From contig NZ_PTJS01000001.1 of the NCBI RefSeq assembly GCF_002941025.1, forward strand, positions 1,550,001 to 1,614,000: a stretch of DNA of 64,000 bases, given 5' to 3'. The stretch comes from Streptomyces sp. QL37. GTDB lineage: Bacteria; Actinomycetota; Actinomycetes; Streptomycetales; Streptomycetaceae. The position numbers were made by a program, and so were the translations under genes. Shown here piece after piece: positions 1 through 9,175 of this stretch; position 1 is the stretch's first letter; the number at the start of each line of letters is the position of its first letter. A model generated the notes under the pieces. The model did no database searches and was not told the DNA's origin. It saw nothing but the letters and a program-made list of their open reading frames with translations.

Positions 1-219
1 GGCACCTCGTCCCGCCCCGTGCGCGAACTCAAGGGCTTCGAGCGCGTGACGATCGGGGCAGGCGAAACCGAGACAGTGACGTTCGAGCTCGGCCCGGAGC
101 AGTTGCGCTACTGGTCCGCTGCTACGCGCGGCTATGTGCAGGATGCCACGACGCTGGACATCTGGGTCGGGGGGAGCTCCACGGCGCAGCTCACCACGAC
201 ATTGGGTGTGACCGCCTGA
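1..219 (+). CDS. GH3 beta-glucosidase family, C-terminal part only
   Basis: The reading frame is open from the first base to a TGA and gives the last 72 residues of a protein. The sequence RPVRELKGFERV, followed by a GET..V.F.L stretch and WVGGSST near the end, is the fibronectin-III-like domain (PF14310 type) that closes GH3 beta-glucosidases and beta-xylosidases. The catalytic barrel lies outside the window, so substrate cannot be judged. Its position next to arabinose genes fits a plant-glycan hydrolase. Confidence 0.8.
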   Translation, partial: GTSSRPVRELKGFERVTIGAGETETVTFELGPEQLRYWSAATRGYVQDATTLDIWVGGSSTAQLTTTLGVTA

Positions 220-588
220 CCCGGGACGCCACGCTCGCACCCACAGGAGGAAGCGGGCTCCGGTAGCGGAGAGAATTCAGCTCCTTGAGCCAGGTCGAGG
301 TCACGGTGACCGCGGGCGGTCACGTGACCTCGACCGGTCCGGGGTCTTGCCGGGGACGGCACCCGTCCGTGAGCCCCGTCGCCGAGCCTCGCCCCGGGAT
401 CGGGCCCGCCTCACCGACGGGCAGCCCTCACCCTCCGAACGCCGGCCGGCCACCTCCGGTCGGCACCGGGCTAGGCAAGCAGGACCGCGTACGGGGCCTC
501 GACGCTCGTCCCTCACAGGCGACGCACCGACGAACTTAATGGCCGGACAGGGCAAGCCCATGCGGGCGGGCGTGCCGCACGCGCTGCC
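220..588. other. intergenic, no gene seen
   Basis: This stretch lies between two convergent genes. Apart from the hairpin near its left end it shows only frame-shadow ORFs without recognisable motifs. Confidence 0.5.
293..335. terminator. long hairpin between convergent units
   Basis: Arms of about 20 bp (GGTCGAGGTCACG.. and ..CGTGACCTCGACC) pair with a single bulged G and a loop of two to three bases. It lies downstream of the GH3 gene and of the minus-strand arabinose operon, so it could stop both. There is no U-tract, as is usual in actinomycetes. Confidence 0.6.
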
Positions 589-1623
589 TCAGGTGCTCAG
601 CAGAACCGTCACGAGCGCCTCCGTGCTGCCGTCTCCAGCACACGCGGCGCCGTCGGCCAAGGATGCCACCGGAATCTCACGCGCGATGAGCGGGCGGGAG
701 TCGATAAGGCCCTCGTCGAAAGCCCGCACGGCGGTGTACCAGGCACGGGAGGTGGCCACCGTGGCTGTGAGCAGGCTCAGTTCGCGCAGTGCCAGCATGG
801 TCCGGTCCAGCAACGGCGTGCCTTCGGGGAACGTACGGGTGAACACGACCCGCGCCGAGCGGGCAGCCAGGAGACATGCCGAGCCGGGAGCGGCGGCGGT
901 CCCGGTGGTGTCCACCACCACGTCGAAGACGTTCGCCACCCTCGCGGCGTCCAGCGTCCGACAGTGGCGCGTGGCCCCTGCGGCAAGGGCAAGCGCGCCG
1001 CGCTCCGGGGACGGGTCGATGACGACGACCTCGCACGGGCGGGCGAGGGACAGTAGCTGCACCAGTAGGAGCCCCACCGCGCCGGCTCCGAAAATGGCAA
1101 CGCGCTCCCCCGCCTTCGGCTCAGCCGACTCCAGCACTTCGGCTGCCACCGAGGCGCGGCCCAGCAATGCGGCGGCCGCGAGATCTGTACCGTCCGGAAG
1201 CAGCTGCAGGGCCGACCGGGACACGGCCAGGTGTCCGGTGAGGAGACCAGGCACGACCTGACGCGAACGGGTTTCGACGTCGGTGGCTGTGCCTGCTTTC
1301 GCGGGGCGGGCACTGCTGATCGTCCGGTCCTCCAGGGCCTCGCGCGCCACGGTGTTTTGTCCCACCAGCTCCGGGCTCACTCCTGGGCCGGTCGACACGA
1401 CCCGCCCGGCCCAGTCCCACTCTCGAACGAGCGGGCGCCCAACGGCCGGCATGCCGGTGTCGCGCTCAGTCCAGTCGCTCTCGGACAACGCGAACGCGTG
1501 GACCTCGACGAGGACTTCACCGGGCCCGGGCTGCGGTGCGACACTGCTTTCCACCTGCCACGGCCCGGATCCATCTGTCCGGATGCACCAACTGGGCAGG
1601 TGCGGCGCATTGGATGGCGTCAT
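589..1623 (-). CDS. zinc-independent medium-chain dehydrogenase
   Basis: This is a 344-residue MDR-superfamily protein with an N-terminal GroES-like fold and a Rossmann domain (AIFGAGAVGLLLVQ). The catalytic Cys and His-Glu of zinc alcohol dehydrogenases are absent: the usual GHE is REWDWAG, and the four-Cys structural zinc loop is missing. It may therefore use another mechanism or an unusual substrate. The ATG was chosen because AGGAG lies about 12 bases upstream; the frame stays open further upstream but enters araD. It is the last gene of the ara operon, 52 bases after araD, so oxidation or reduction of an arabinose-related polyol, aldehyde or ketose is an inference. Confidence 0.8.
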   Translation of the reverse strand: MTPSNAPHLPSWCIRTDGSGPWQVESSVAPQPGPGEVLVEVHAFALSESDWTERDTGMPAVGRPLVREWDWAGRVVSTGPGVSPELVGQNTVAREALEDRTISSARPAKAGTATDVETRSRQVVPGLLTGHLAVSRSALQLLPDGTDLAAAALLGRASVAAEVLESAEPKAGERVAIFGAGAVGLLLVQLLSLARPCEVVVIDPSPERGALALAAGATRHCRTLDAARVANVFDVVVDTTGTAAAPGSACLLAARSARVVFTRTFPEGTPLLDRTMLALRELSLLTATVATSRAWYTAVRAFDEGLIDSRPLIAREIPVASLADGAACAGDGSTEALVTVLLST

Positions 1624-1675
1624 GAGAATCGCCTCGTCTCCTTCTGTTGTCACCGCCGCACTCGAGCGGGAGGGC

Positions 1676-2413
1676 TCAGCCGATGGGTGGGTTGCCGTAG
1701 TAGGCGTTCGGGCCGTGCTTACGGGTGTAGTGCCGGTCCAGAAGATGCCGGGGCGGCTCGCCGGCACCCAACGCAATGGTGTTGATGGCCATCTCCGCCA
1801 CCGCCTCGCAGATGATCGCGTGCTCCAGCGACTTCATCGCTGTCGCTCCCCAGGTGAAGGGGCCGTGGCAGGAGACCAGTGCCCCCGGCACTTCTGCGGC
1901 CCGCTGATCGCTTGCTTCGAGGAGGTCCACGATCACTTGGCCGGTGTTGAACTCGTAATCACGAGCGCACTGTTCGGGAGTCAGGTCCGCGGTGACGGGC
2001 ACAGGGCCGTTGAAGGTGTCCGCGTGCGTGGTCCCGAGGACAGGAATCGCACGGCGAGCCTGCGCGAACGCGACCGCGTGTGTGGAGTGTGTATGCGTGA
2101 TGCCCCCGATGGAGGGGAAAGCCAGGTAGAGGCTCCGATGTGTCTCCGTGTCGGTCGACGGCCGCAGATCGCCCTCGACGACGCTGCCGTCCTCAAGGCC
2201 GACCACCACCAGGTGTTCCTCGGAGAGCGAGTCGTAGGGCACGCCCGACGGCTTGATGACGAACACACCAGCCGCACGGTCTACGGCGCTTACGTTGCCC
2301 CACGTCAGCGTGGCAAGACCGGCCTGCGGAATGCGAAGGTTGGCTTCAAGAACCTCACGGCGTAGCTCCGCGGAGACGGTGCTGCTCGACGCGGGCTTTC
2401 CGGCGGTGCTCAT
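1676..2413 (-). CDS. araD: L-ribulose-5-phosphate 4-epimerase
   Basis: This enzyme converts L-ribulose 5-phosphate to D-xylulose 5-phosphate, the last specific step of L-arabinose catabolism. The 245-residue class II aldolase/epimerase fold shows GNVS (39-42), KPSG (54-57), D88, the zinc pair H107/H109 in THTHS, and H183 in SCHGPF. These are offset by a constant 12 residues from the ligands D76, H95, H97 and H171 of E. coli AraD. AGGAAG precedes the ATG. It sits 52 bases after araA in the araB-araA-araD-dehydrogenase operon. Confidence 0.95.
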   Translation of the reverse strand: MSTAGKPASSSTVSAELRREVLEANLRIPQAGLATLTWGNVSAVDRAAGVFVIKPSGVPYDSLSEEHLVVVGLEDGSVVEGDLRPSTDTETHRSLYLAFPSIGGITHTHSTHAVAFAQARRAIPVLGTTHADTFNGPVPVTADLTPEQCARDYEFNTGQVIVDLLEASDQRAAEVPGALVSCHGPFTWGATAMKSLEHAIICEAVAEMAINTIALGAGEPPRHLLDRHYTRKHGPNAYYGNPPIG

Positions 2414-2465
2414 GGACGTACTTCCTGTCGTGATCGGGGGGCGGCAGGTGCTCGGCTCTGGTGTG

Positions 2466-3971
2466 TCACAGACCTTGGGCTAGGCGGTGGTAAGCCTGGC
2501 TCCACCGCAGTTCACGCGTGAACTGACGCATCCGGGTATCCGAGTCGATGACGGCGAGCTCGACGTGCAGCATCTCGGCGAGGTCCTCGAGTTCCTCCAT
2601 GCCCAGGGAAGAGGTGAGGACGGTGTGGTGCGGCGCGCCGGCCGTGAGCCAGGCCTCCGTCGAAGTCCGCAGATCGGGATGCGGCTTCCACACCGCCCTG
2701 GCGACCGGAAGCTTCGGGAGCGGTGCCGGCGGTGTGACGACGTCGATCGTGTTGGCCACGAGGCGCAAGCGGTCGCCCATGTCCGCCAGTCCGACGACGA
2801 CGGCCGGGCCGGGCTCGGAGTCGAAGACGAGGCGGACAGGATCCTCCCGCCCGCCGATGCCCAGCGGGTGAATTTCGCATGAGGGGGTGCCCGCGGCGAT
2901 GGACGGGCAGACCTCGAGCATGTGCGCTCCGAGGATCAGCTCTTCGCCGGGCCCCAAGTCGTAGGTGTAGTCCTCCATGAAGGACGTGCCGCCAGGCAGA
3001 CCCTCGGCGGCCACCTTGAGTGTGCGCAACAGCAGCGACGTCTTCCAGTCTCCTTCGCCGCCGAACCCGTACCCGTCGGCCATGAGGCGCTGTACGGCCA
3101 GTCCCGGGAGCTGCCTGAGACCGCCGAGGTCCTCGAAATTGGTGGTGAACGCGCGGAATCCACCTTCCTGGAGGAAATCACGCAGACCCGCTTCGATCCG
3201 CGCGGCATACCGCAGGGACTCGTGGCGCTCTCCACCCTTCCGCAGTTCGGGAGCCAACCGGTACACCCCCTCGTACTCGTCGACGAGTCCCGCGACGGCG
3301 GTCTCGTCCACCGCGTCCACGACGGCGACGAGGTCGTTGACCCCGTAGGTGTTGACCGATACTCCGAGGCGGAGCTGCGCTTCCAGCTTGTCGCCCTCGG
3401 TGACGGCGACGTCCCGCATGTTGTCCCCGAACCGGGCGAGTTTGAGGGTGCTCAGCTCTGCGCGGCCGCGGGCTGCACGGGCCCAGGCATCGACGCGACG
3501 GCTGACCTCGGGGTCGGATACGTGGCCTGCCACGGTCTTGCGCGGAACCCCGAGACGCGTCTGGACGAAGCCGAACTCGCGGTCGCCGTGTGCGGCCTGG
3601 TTCAGGTTCATGAAGTCCATGTCGATGGTGGACCAGGGCAGTTGGCGATTGGCCTGGGTGTGCAGGTGGAGGAGTGGTTTGTTGAGGACGTCCAGGCCGG
3701 ATATCCACATCTTCGCGGGCGAGAAGGTGTGCATCCACGCGATCAGGCCGACGCAGTCGTCCGACGCGTTGGCTTCGAGGCAGAGCCGACGAATGGCGTC
3801 GGACTCGGTGAGCACGGGTTTCCACACCAGACGCACCGGGGTCCGCAGGTGGTCGGACAGCGTCGCGCAGATCTCCTGGGACTGGCCGGCTACCTGAGCC
3901 AGTGTCTCGTCGCCGTAGAGGCTCTGGCTACCGGTGAGAAACCAGATCTCACGCTCGGAGTGGACAGGCAT
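2466..3971 (-). CDS. araA: L-arabinose isomerase
   Basis: This isomerase converts L-arabinose to L-ribulose with Mn2+. Its 501 residues match the family length. The metal/catalytic residues fall at the same numbers as in E. coli: E306 (GFGGEGDW), E333 (FMEDYTY) and H350 (LGAHMLEV), with a His pair near 448-449 for the fourth ligand. A strong AAGGAG lies eight to nine bases before the ATG. It is the second gene of the operon, 63 bases after araB. Confidence 0.98.
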   Translation of the reverse strand: MPVHSEREIWFLTGSQSLYGDETLAQVAGQSQEICATLSDHLRTPVRLVWKPVLTESDAIRRLCLEANASDDCVGLIAWMHTFSPAKMWISGLDVLNKPLLHLHTQANRQLPWSTIDMDFMNLNQAAHGDREFGFVQTRLGVPRKTVAGHVSDPEVSRRVDAWARAARGRAELSTLKLARFGDNMRDVAVTEGDKLEAQLRLGVSVNTYGVNDLVAVVDAVDETAVAGLVDEYEGVYRLAPELRKGGERHESLRYAARIEAGLRDFLQEGGFRAFTTNFEDLGGLRQLPGLAVQRLMADGYGFGGEGDWKTSLLLRTLKVAAEGLPGGTSFMEDYTYDLGPGEELILGAHMLEVCPSIAAGTPSCEIHPLGIGGREDPVRLVFDSEPGPAVVVGLADMGDRLRLVANTIDVVTPPAPLPKLPVARAVWKPHPDLRTSTEAWLTAGAPHHTVLTSSLGMEELEDLAEMLHVELAVIDSDTRMRQFTRELRWSQAYHRLAQGL

Positions 3972-4034
3972 GTGGTGGTTCTCCTTGCTTGAAAATGTGT
4001 TGCCACGAACGTCGAGGTTCCGGGCGTCGGTGTG

Positions 4035-5774
4035 CTAAGCCCGGGGCCGGTCGGCGGGAGCAGCATCGGCAGAGGTGCCGGAGGTCCGCGCCTCGTTGCG
4101 CACGCGCCGCAGACGGTGCAGGAGGAGGTCCGTCCCTGCCCCGAAGTGGTCGTGCAGCTCCCGGTAAGCGGCGAAGAGGCTGTCGTACGCCTGCGCACGG
4201 TCGGGGTCGGGCAGGAAGGCGTGCCGACGGACCTTCCCCATCGCGGAGGCGGCGGAACGCACGTCCGGATAGGCCCCGGCGGCGACGGCAGCGTGAATGG
4301 CGGCGCCCAGCGCGGGACCCTGGTCCGAATCCGCCAGGGACACCGGGCGGTGCAGTACGTCGGCGTAGATCTGCATGAGCAGCGAGTTCTTCTTCAGCCC
4401 GCCCGCGACGACGAACTCCGTGACCGGGACCCCGCTGCCTTCGAACGCCTCGACGATCATGCGGGTGCCGAAGGCAGTGGCTTCGAGAAGCGCGCGGTAG
4501 ATTTCCTCCGGCCGGGTGTCCAGGGTCAGTCCGACAAGCACTCCTGACAGGTGGTGGTCCACCAGGACCGACCTGTTGCCGTTCATCCAGTCGAGTGCGA
4601 CCAGGCCGTGGGATCCCACCGGCTGTTCGGCACACTTGCGGGTGAGGAGGCTGTGGAGGTCCTCGCCGTTCCCCTCGGCCTCGGCCATGTAGTCGGCGGG
4701 CACCCCCTGTCGCAGCCACCAGGCGAAGATGTCTCCGACCGCACTCTGGCCGGCCTCGTACCCGTAGGCGCCGTCGACGATGCCTCCGTCGACGACACCG
4801 CAGATTCCGGGCACGTCCGCGAGGTGGTCGCTGTTGAGCACGTGGCAGGTCGAGGTGCCCATGATGGCGAGGAGTTGGCCGCTCTCGACTGCCTGGGCCG
4901 CCGGGGCGGCGACATGAGCATCGACGTTGCCCGCGGCGACCGCGGTCCCCGCGACCAGCCCGGTCCAGGCCGCCGCTTCGTCCGTGAGCGACCCGACTCG
5001 GCTGCCGAGTCGCGAGAGCGGGTGCTCCAGGCGGGTTCGCGCGAAGTCCGCGAAGTCAGGGTGGAGCGCTCCGAGGTATTCCTCGGAGGGGTAGGAACCC
5101 TCCTGATGAATGCCCTTGTAGCCGGCGGTGCAGGTGTTCCGGGACTCCGTGCCGGTGAGCTGCCAGACGATCCAGTCGGCAGCCTCGATCCAGCGAGTGC
5201 AGGCGGCGTACACCTCGGGGTCTTCTTCCAGGACCTGGAGCGCCTTGGCGTACTGCCACTCAGCGGAGATCTTGCCGCCGTAACGGTTGATCCACGCTTC
5301 CTTCCTCTCGTGGGCGAGGGCGTTGATCCGGTCCGCCTGCCCCTGGGCGGAGTGGTGCTTCCACAGTTTCGGCCAGGCGTGCGGCCGGGAGGCGAACTCG
5401 GTCGTCAGGGCAAGCGGTGTCCCGTCTGCGCGGGTGGGCAGCACGGTGCACGCCGTGAAGTCCGTGGCTACGCCGATCACCTGGCTCGCAGGGACGTCCG
5501 CCGCCGCGAGCGCGGCGGGAACGGCCGTGCGCAGCACGTCACGCCAGTCCTCGGGATGCTGGAGGGCCCAGTCCGGCGGCAGGCGAACCGCACCGTCCGG
5601 AAGGCATTCCTCGATGACGGCGTGCCGGTAGTCGTGCACCGCCGATCCCATTTCCTGTCCGTCACTGACCCGGACCACGACGGCACGACCGGAAAGAGTG
5701 CCGAAGTCGACGCCCACCGTGTATTGGTCGGATGCACTGCTGAGAGGGGATCGCAGCTGATTCGAAGCGGCCAT
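4035..5774 (-). CDS. araB: ribulokinase
   Basis: This FGGY-family kinase phosphorylates L-ribulose to L-ribulose 5-phosphate. The N-terminal phosphate-binding loop VGVDFGTLSGRAVV and a C-terminal ATP-domain glycine segment (VVAGGLKKN) are present. The length of 579 residues is a little over the E. coli protein. The start at MAASNQ was preferred because the family begins shortly before VGVDFGT. Upstream in-frame ATGs would add 10-47 residues of unlike composition. The SD is only GAGAGA, so the start is less secure than the function. It is the first gene of the operon, with operator A about 180 bases upstream. Confidence 0.93.
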   Translation of the reverse strand: MAASNQLRSPLSSASDQYTVGVDFGTLSGRAVVVRVSDGQEMGSAVHDYRHAVIEECLPDGAVRLPPDWALQHPEDWRDVLRTAVPAALAAADVPASQVIGVATDFTACTVLPTRADGTPLALTTEFASRPHAWPKLWKHHSAQGQADRINALAHERKEAWINRYGGKISAEWQYAKALQVLEEDPEVYAACTRWIEAADWIVWQLTGTESRNTCTAGYKGIHQEGSYPSEEYLGALHPDFADFARTRLEHPLSRLGSRVGSLTDEAAAWTGLVAGTAVAAGNVDAHVAAPAAQAVESGQLLAIMGTSTCHVLNSDHLADVPGICGVVDGGIVDGAYGYEAGQSAVGDIFAWWLRQGVPADYMAEAEGNGEDLHSLLTRKCAEQPVGSHGLVALDWMNGNRSVLVDHHLSGVLVGLTLDTRPEEIYRALLEATAFGTRMIVEAFEGSGVPVTEFVVAGGLKKNSLLMQIYADVLHRPVSLADSDQGPALGAAIHAAVAAGAYPDVRSAASAMGKVRRHAFLPDPDRAQAYDSLFAAYRELHDHFGAGTDLLLHRLRRVRNEARTSGTSADAAPADRPRA

Positions 5775-5954
5775 GGGCTTCTCTCGATCGATGGGAGTGA
5801 TGCGGACAATGCGCATCAGGTGCTTCGGTGCGCTGCGGACATGGCAGCGCTCTTGATTGCGTGGGTTCTTGCGCCGCTCGTCACTGTGCGGCCCAGCCGC
5901 GCCGGTGGACGACATGTCCGGGTATCGCTCACGAACAACTGGAGCGTACCGATT

Positions 5955-5981
5955 CTAAAATCTATCAGCTAATAATTTTGG
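5955..5981. promoter_or_regulatory. operator A, site 1 (araB)
   Basis: A 27-bp imperfect palindrome with left arm CTAAAATCTATC and right arm ATAATTTTGG stands out in GC-rich DNA. It lies upstream of araB and is one of seven copies in the window. A repressor or activator site is inferred from recurrence and position. Confidence 0.75.
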
Positions 5982-5993
5982 AGGCCACTCCCC

Positions 5994-6030
5994 CGTGGGG
6001 CAGGCGCCGGTCACCGGCACCCGCCCCACG
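5994..6030. terminator. hairpin between GH2 gene and ara promoter
   Basis: Nested arms CGTGGGGC / GCCCCACG and GCCGG / CCGGC with a TCA loop form a compact hairpin 13 bases from operator A. It probably stops leftward transcription from the GH2 gene before the araB promoter. Confidence 0.5.
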
Positions 6031-6193
6031 ACCTTTGGCCCATCGGCCACGGTGCTGTCCTACGTCAAGGCCAGGCCGGAGGCCTTTCGTGGCATACCTG
6101 CCGCCGCCCGCCCCACGGAAGGCCCGGGCAGTCGAAGGCGGCGGACCGGCCGCGGCAGGCCGAAAAACCGTATGCCGGTGACTCGGCGGTGCA

Positions 6194-6253
6194 GCCGAAG
6201 TGGCCCCTGCCGGTCATCCACGCGCACGCCGGATCGGGCCGGACCACTTCGGC
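6194..6253. terminator. possible GH2 gene terminator
   Basis: Perfect 10-bp arms GCCGAAGTGG and CCACTTCGGC are separated by 40 bases, about 70 bases after the GH2 stop. The long loop makes termination uncertain; the rest of the gap holds no gene. Confidence 0.3.
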
Positions 6254-6322
6254 GGTACGGGCGACGAATCAGCGCCTGGGCGTCAGCTGTGAACACCGCT
6301 CCTGATCTGCGCCCAGGGAGGC

Positions 6323-8776
6323 TCATTCAGCGGTGACGACGGTTTCGACCGGCTCATACCCGGGCGCGCTCACGGCGAGACGGATTTTACCGGGCCCGGT
6401 GGCGCGCAGTACGGCAAGCGCACGCCCCTCGTAGGTACGGCGGGTGGTCGTGTCGAAACGTTCCTCGGTCGAGGGGTTCGCGCTGCCGAACGCAAGCAGG
6501 ACGCCCGAACCGCTGACGTCCACGCTGACCTCACAGTCGTCAGCCGTGTGGCAGACGCCCTCGGCATCGGTGAGCTCCACGGTGACGTAAACCAGGTCCG
6601 CGCCGTTCGCAGCCACGCTCTGCCGGTCGGCCTCGACGGCCAGGTGCACAGCCTCCTGAGCCGAACGCACCGCACTTCGCCCGGTCTCGACTCCACCGCG
6701 GTAGGCGATGGCCAGCAGCTCGCCGGCTTCGTAGGCCGTCTCGAATTCGGTACGGAAGCGATGATCCGCACCGACTTCGCGCCGCCCGAGGGAGCGACCG
6801 TTGACGAAGAGCTCCAGCTCATCGGCGTCGCTGTACACCTCTACGGCGATCGGCGAGCCCTCGAAGCCGGGCCAGGTCCACGAAGAGATGGTGTCGCTCC
6901 ACGCCCAGGGCGAACCCGCCCATGCCTTGCCGTGCCCACCCGGCCTTCGAACCGCGATGTAGGGCTCCGAACGCAGGCCGAAGACGATCTCCCGGTAGTA
7001 AGAGGCCGGCCGCCGGTGGCCGGTGATGTCGATGTCTCCGCAACCCGCGACCAGGTAGGGGTAGGGCCCGTTGTGCGCGTGCTGCGGCTCGTCCGGCCCT
7101 GCGTACCGAGCTCGTCCTATGCCGACCTCGCCGAGGTACTCCCAGCCTGTCCAGGTGAAGTCACCGATAACGTGGCTGTTCCCTTCCACGAGACGCCAGT
7201 TGCCGTCGATGCGGGTGGGGAAGGTCTCCGTGCCCAGAATGACGCGGTTGGGGAAAAGTTCGCGATCCAGCGCGTAGCGCGCTTCGGCGTAGTTCATGCC
7301 TGCGACATCGAGGACAGCGAAGGACTCTGCGGTGCGCTGGGTGACGAGTTCGGAGGAGCTCACCGCGTTCATCGCGTCGCCGGCGTCGGCCATGAGGGTG
7401 TTGATCCCGGCACCCTCCTCGGCCGCCTGGTCCAAAGCCTGTTGCTGGAGGGCCCCCAGCTCGGACATCACAGCGAGCATGCCGTTGACAGCGTTGGTGA
7501 CATAGCGGGTGGGGTCCAGGGAGCGGACCTTCTCGGCCAGCCGCCGCCCCCACAGAGCACCGAACGGCGAACCCGTCTCCGGGATCTCGTTGCCGATCGA
7601 GTACATGATGACGCTTGGGTGGTTGAAGTCCTTGGCGACCATTGCCCCGAGGTCCCGTTCCCACCACTCGGGAAAACTCAGGCTGTAGTCGAACTCGCTC
7701 TTGCCGGAGGTCCAGACATCGAACGACTCGTCCACGACGAGCACGCCGATGCGGTCGCACGCGTCCAGCATCGCCCTGCTCATGGGCTGGTGAGAGATGC
7801 GGATCGCGTTGAAGCCCGCCTCCTTGAGGATCTCCACCCGGCGCTCCTCAGCCCGGGCGAAGGTCGCCGCACCAAGGGGCCCATTGTCATGGTGGACACA
7901 GGCACCCCGAAGCTTCACGGTCTCGCCATTGATGCGCAGGCCCTGCTCGGGGTCGAGCTGCAAGGTCCGGATCCCGAAGGTGGTCCCTGCTTCGTCCACC
8001 TGCTCGGCGCCCTCCTTCAGAGTCACACCGCACGCGTAGAGTGCGGGGGATTCCGTGCTCCAGAGGTCGGGCCGCTGCACATAGAGCCGCTGACGGAGCA
8101 CTGCCGGTTCACCGGGCAGCACCGTGACCCGTGAGACGTCACTCGCGACGACCTCCCCGGACCCCGTGGTGATGGCAGTGAGAACGTCCAACGTCCTTAC
8201 CGCAAAGGACTGGTTCACCACCTCCGCCACAACCTCGACCACGGCACGGGCGTGATCGACGTCGGGAGTGGTGATGCGAAGACTGTCGGGCGCGAGGTGC
8301 GTCTGCTCTCCGACGAGTAGCCACGTGTCTCGATAGATGCCCGCGCCGGTGTACCACCGCGAATCGCGGTGGGCGCGCGCCTCGACCCGGATCTCGTTCG
8401 CCTCGCCGTACTTCAGGAAGCGGTCGGCCTCTATCCGGAACTGCGAGTAGCCGTAAGGCCGCTGCCCCGCATAGTCGCCGTTGATATAGACGGCCGCGTC
8501 CCTGTACACGCCCTCGAACTCCAGGATGATCCGCTTCCCGCGGTACCCCTCGGGGACGTCGAAGGTCTTCCGGTACTCGAAGACACCGCCTGGGAAGTAG
8601 GCGCCGGCCGCCCCCTCCATGGTGACCTCACCCGCAGGGGCTACCCGGTTCTGTTCGATCATCGCGTCATGCGGAAGCGTCACGGACCGGTAGGGGACAA
8701 CCTGGCCGGACAACTCAGCGAAGGGATTGGCCTTGGGCCGGACCTGCCAGCTGTCGTTGAAGGACGTGCGGATCAT
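6323..8776 (-). CDS. GH2 family beta-galactosidase-like glycosidase
   Basis: This 817-residue glycoside hydrolase carries the GH2 sugar-binding, immunoglobulin-like and TIM-barrel domains followed by a DUF4982-like and a C-terminal Ig-like segment. The acid/base is E397 in YSIGNEIP and the nucleophile is E517 in LGTETFP. No signal peptide is visible, so it should act inside the cell on imported oligosaccharides. The start was set at MIRTSF because GGAG lies six bases upstream; the open frame continues into operator A and cannot be coding there. Activity on beta-galactosides is typical for the family, though arabino- or galacturono-linked substrates are possible in this context. Confidence 0.88.
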   Translation of the reverse strand: MIRTSFNDSWQVRPKANPFAELSGQVVPYRSVTLPHDAMIEQNRVAPAGEVTMEGAAGAYFPGGVFEYRKTFDVPEGYRGKRIILEFEGVYRDAAVYINGDYAGQRPYGYSQFRIEADRFLKYGEANEIRVEARAHRDSRWYTGAGIYRDTWLLVGEQTHLAPDSLRITTPDVDHARAVVEVVAEVVNQSFAVRTLDVLTAITTGSGEVVASDVSRVTVLPGEPAVLRQRLYVQRPDLWSTESPALYACGVTLKEGAEQVDEAGTTFGIRTLQLDPEQGLRINGETVKLRGACVHHDNGPLGAATFARAEERRVEILKEAGFNAIRISHQPMSRAMLDACDRIGVLVVDESFDVWTSGKSEFDYSLSFPEWWERDLGAMVAKDFNHPSVIMYSIGNEIPETGSPFGALWGRRLAEKVRSLDPTRYVTNAVNGMLAVMSELGALQQQALDQAAEEGAGINTLMADAGDAMNAVSSSELVTQRTAESFAVLDVAGMNYAEARYALDRELFPNRVILGTETFPTRIDGNWRLVEGNSHVIGDFTWTGWEYLGEVGIGRARYAGPDEPQHAHNGPYPYLVAGCGDIDITGHRRPASYYREIVFGLRSEPYIAVRRPGGHGKAWAGSPWAWSDTISSWTWPGFEGSPIAVEVYSDADELELFVNGRSLGRREVGADHRFRTEFETAYEAGELLAIAYRGGVETGRSAVRSAQEAVHLAVEADRQSVAANGADLVYVTVELTDAEGVCHTADDCEVSVDVSGSGVLLAFGSANPSTEERFDTTTRRTYEGRALAVLRATGPGKIRLAVSAPGYEPVETVVTAE

Positions 8777-8851
8777 GTGATCTCCATGCTCGGTCGGGCT
8801 CTGCCAGCACTCGCCTGCGGCACTGTTCGAGCAGCAGCGGCGCTTCGACCC

Positions 8852-8878
8852 TGAAAATCTATCATCATAAAAATTTAG
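8852..8878. promoter_or_regulatory. operator A, site 2 (GH2 gene)
   Basis: The 27-bp element has left arm TGAAAATCTATC and right arm AAAAATTTAG. It lies 76 bases before the GH2 start codon, in the divergent spacer with the permease gene. Confidence 0.75.
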
Positions 8879-9089
8879 GCTCCAGAGACGCGGCACGACC
8901 CACTTCGCCGCCACGGACAGTCAGGACCAGGACACCAGGGCAGTAGCCCGCACGGCACCCCGAGACCACATTCGACACATCCGACACCCCGCCCGCGACA
9001 CAACCCCCCGGTCGGCGCCGACCTCGAAGCCACCCGGGGGGGCCTCTCAGGCATCGACCACGCGAAGGTCACGGAAATGTTTCGGCTGT

Positions 9090-9116
9090 CGAAAATCTAT
9101 CGGTCCAAAATTTTGC
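9090..9116. promoter_or_regulatory. operator A, site 3 (permease)
   Basis: The element has left arm CGAAAATCTATC and right arm CAAAATTTTGC. It lies 60 bases before the permease start. The roughly 400-base divergent spacer therefore carries one site per promoter; nothing else was recognised in it. Confidence 0.75.
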
Positions 9117-9175
9117 GAGCTAGTGTGCGCGCTGGGAGCAGAGGGCTCCACCCGCACGAAAGGCTGGGGTGCCAC

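Noticed and set aside
9077..9175. Longer N-terminus for the permease beginning at 9077
   Set aside because: It would translate operator A; the shorter start begins just before the first membrane helix.
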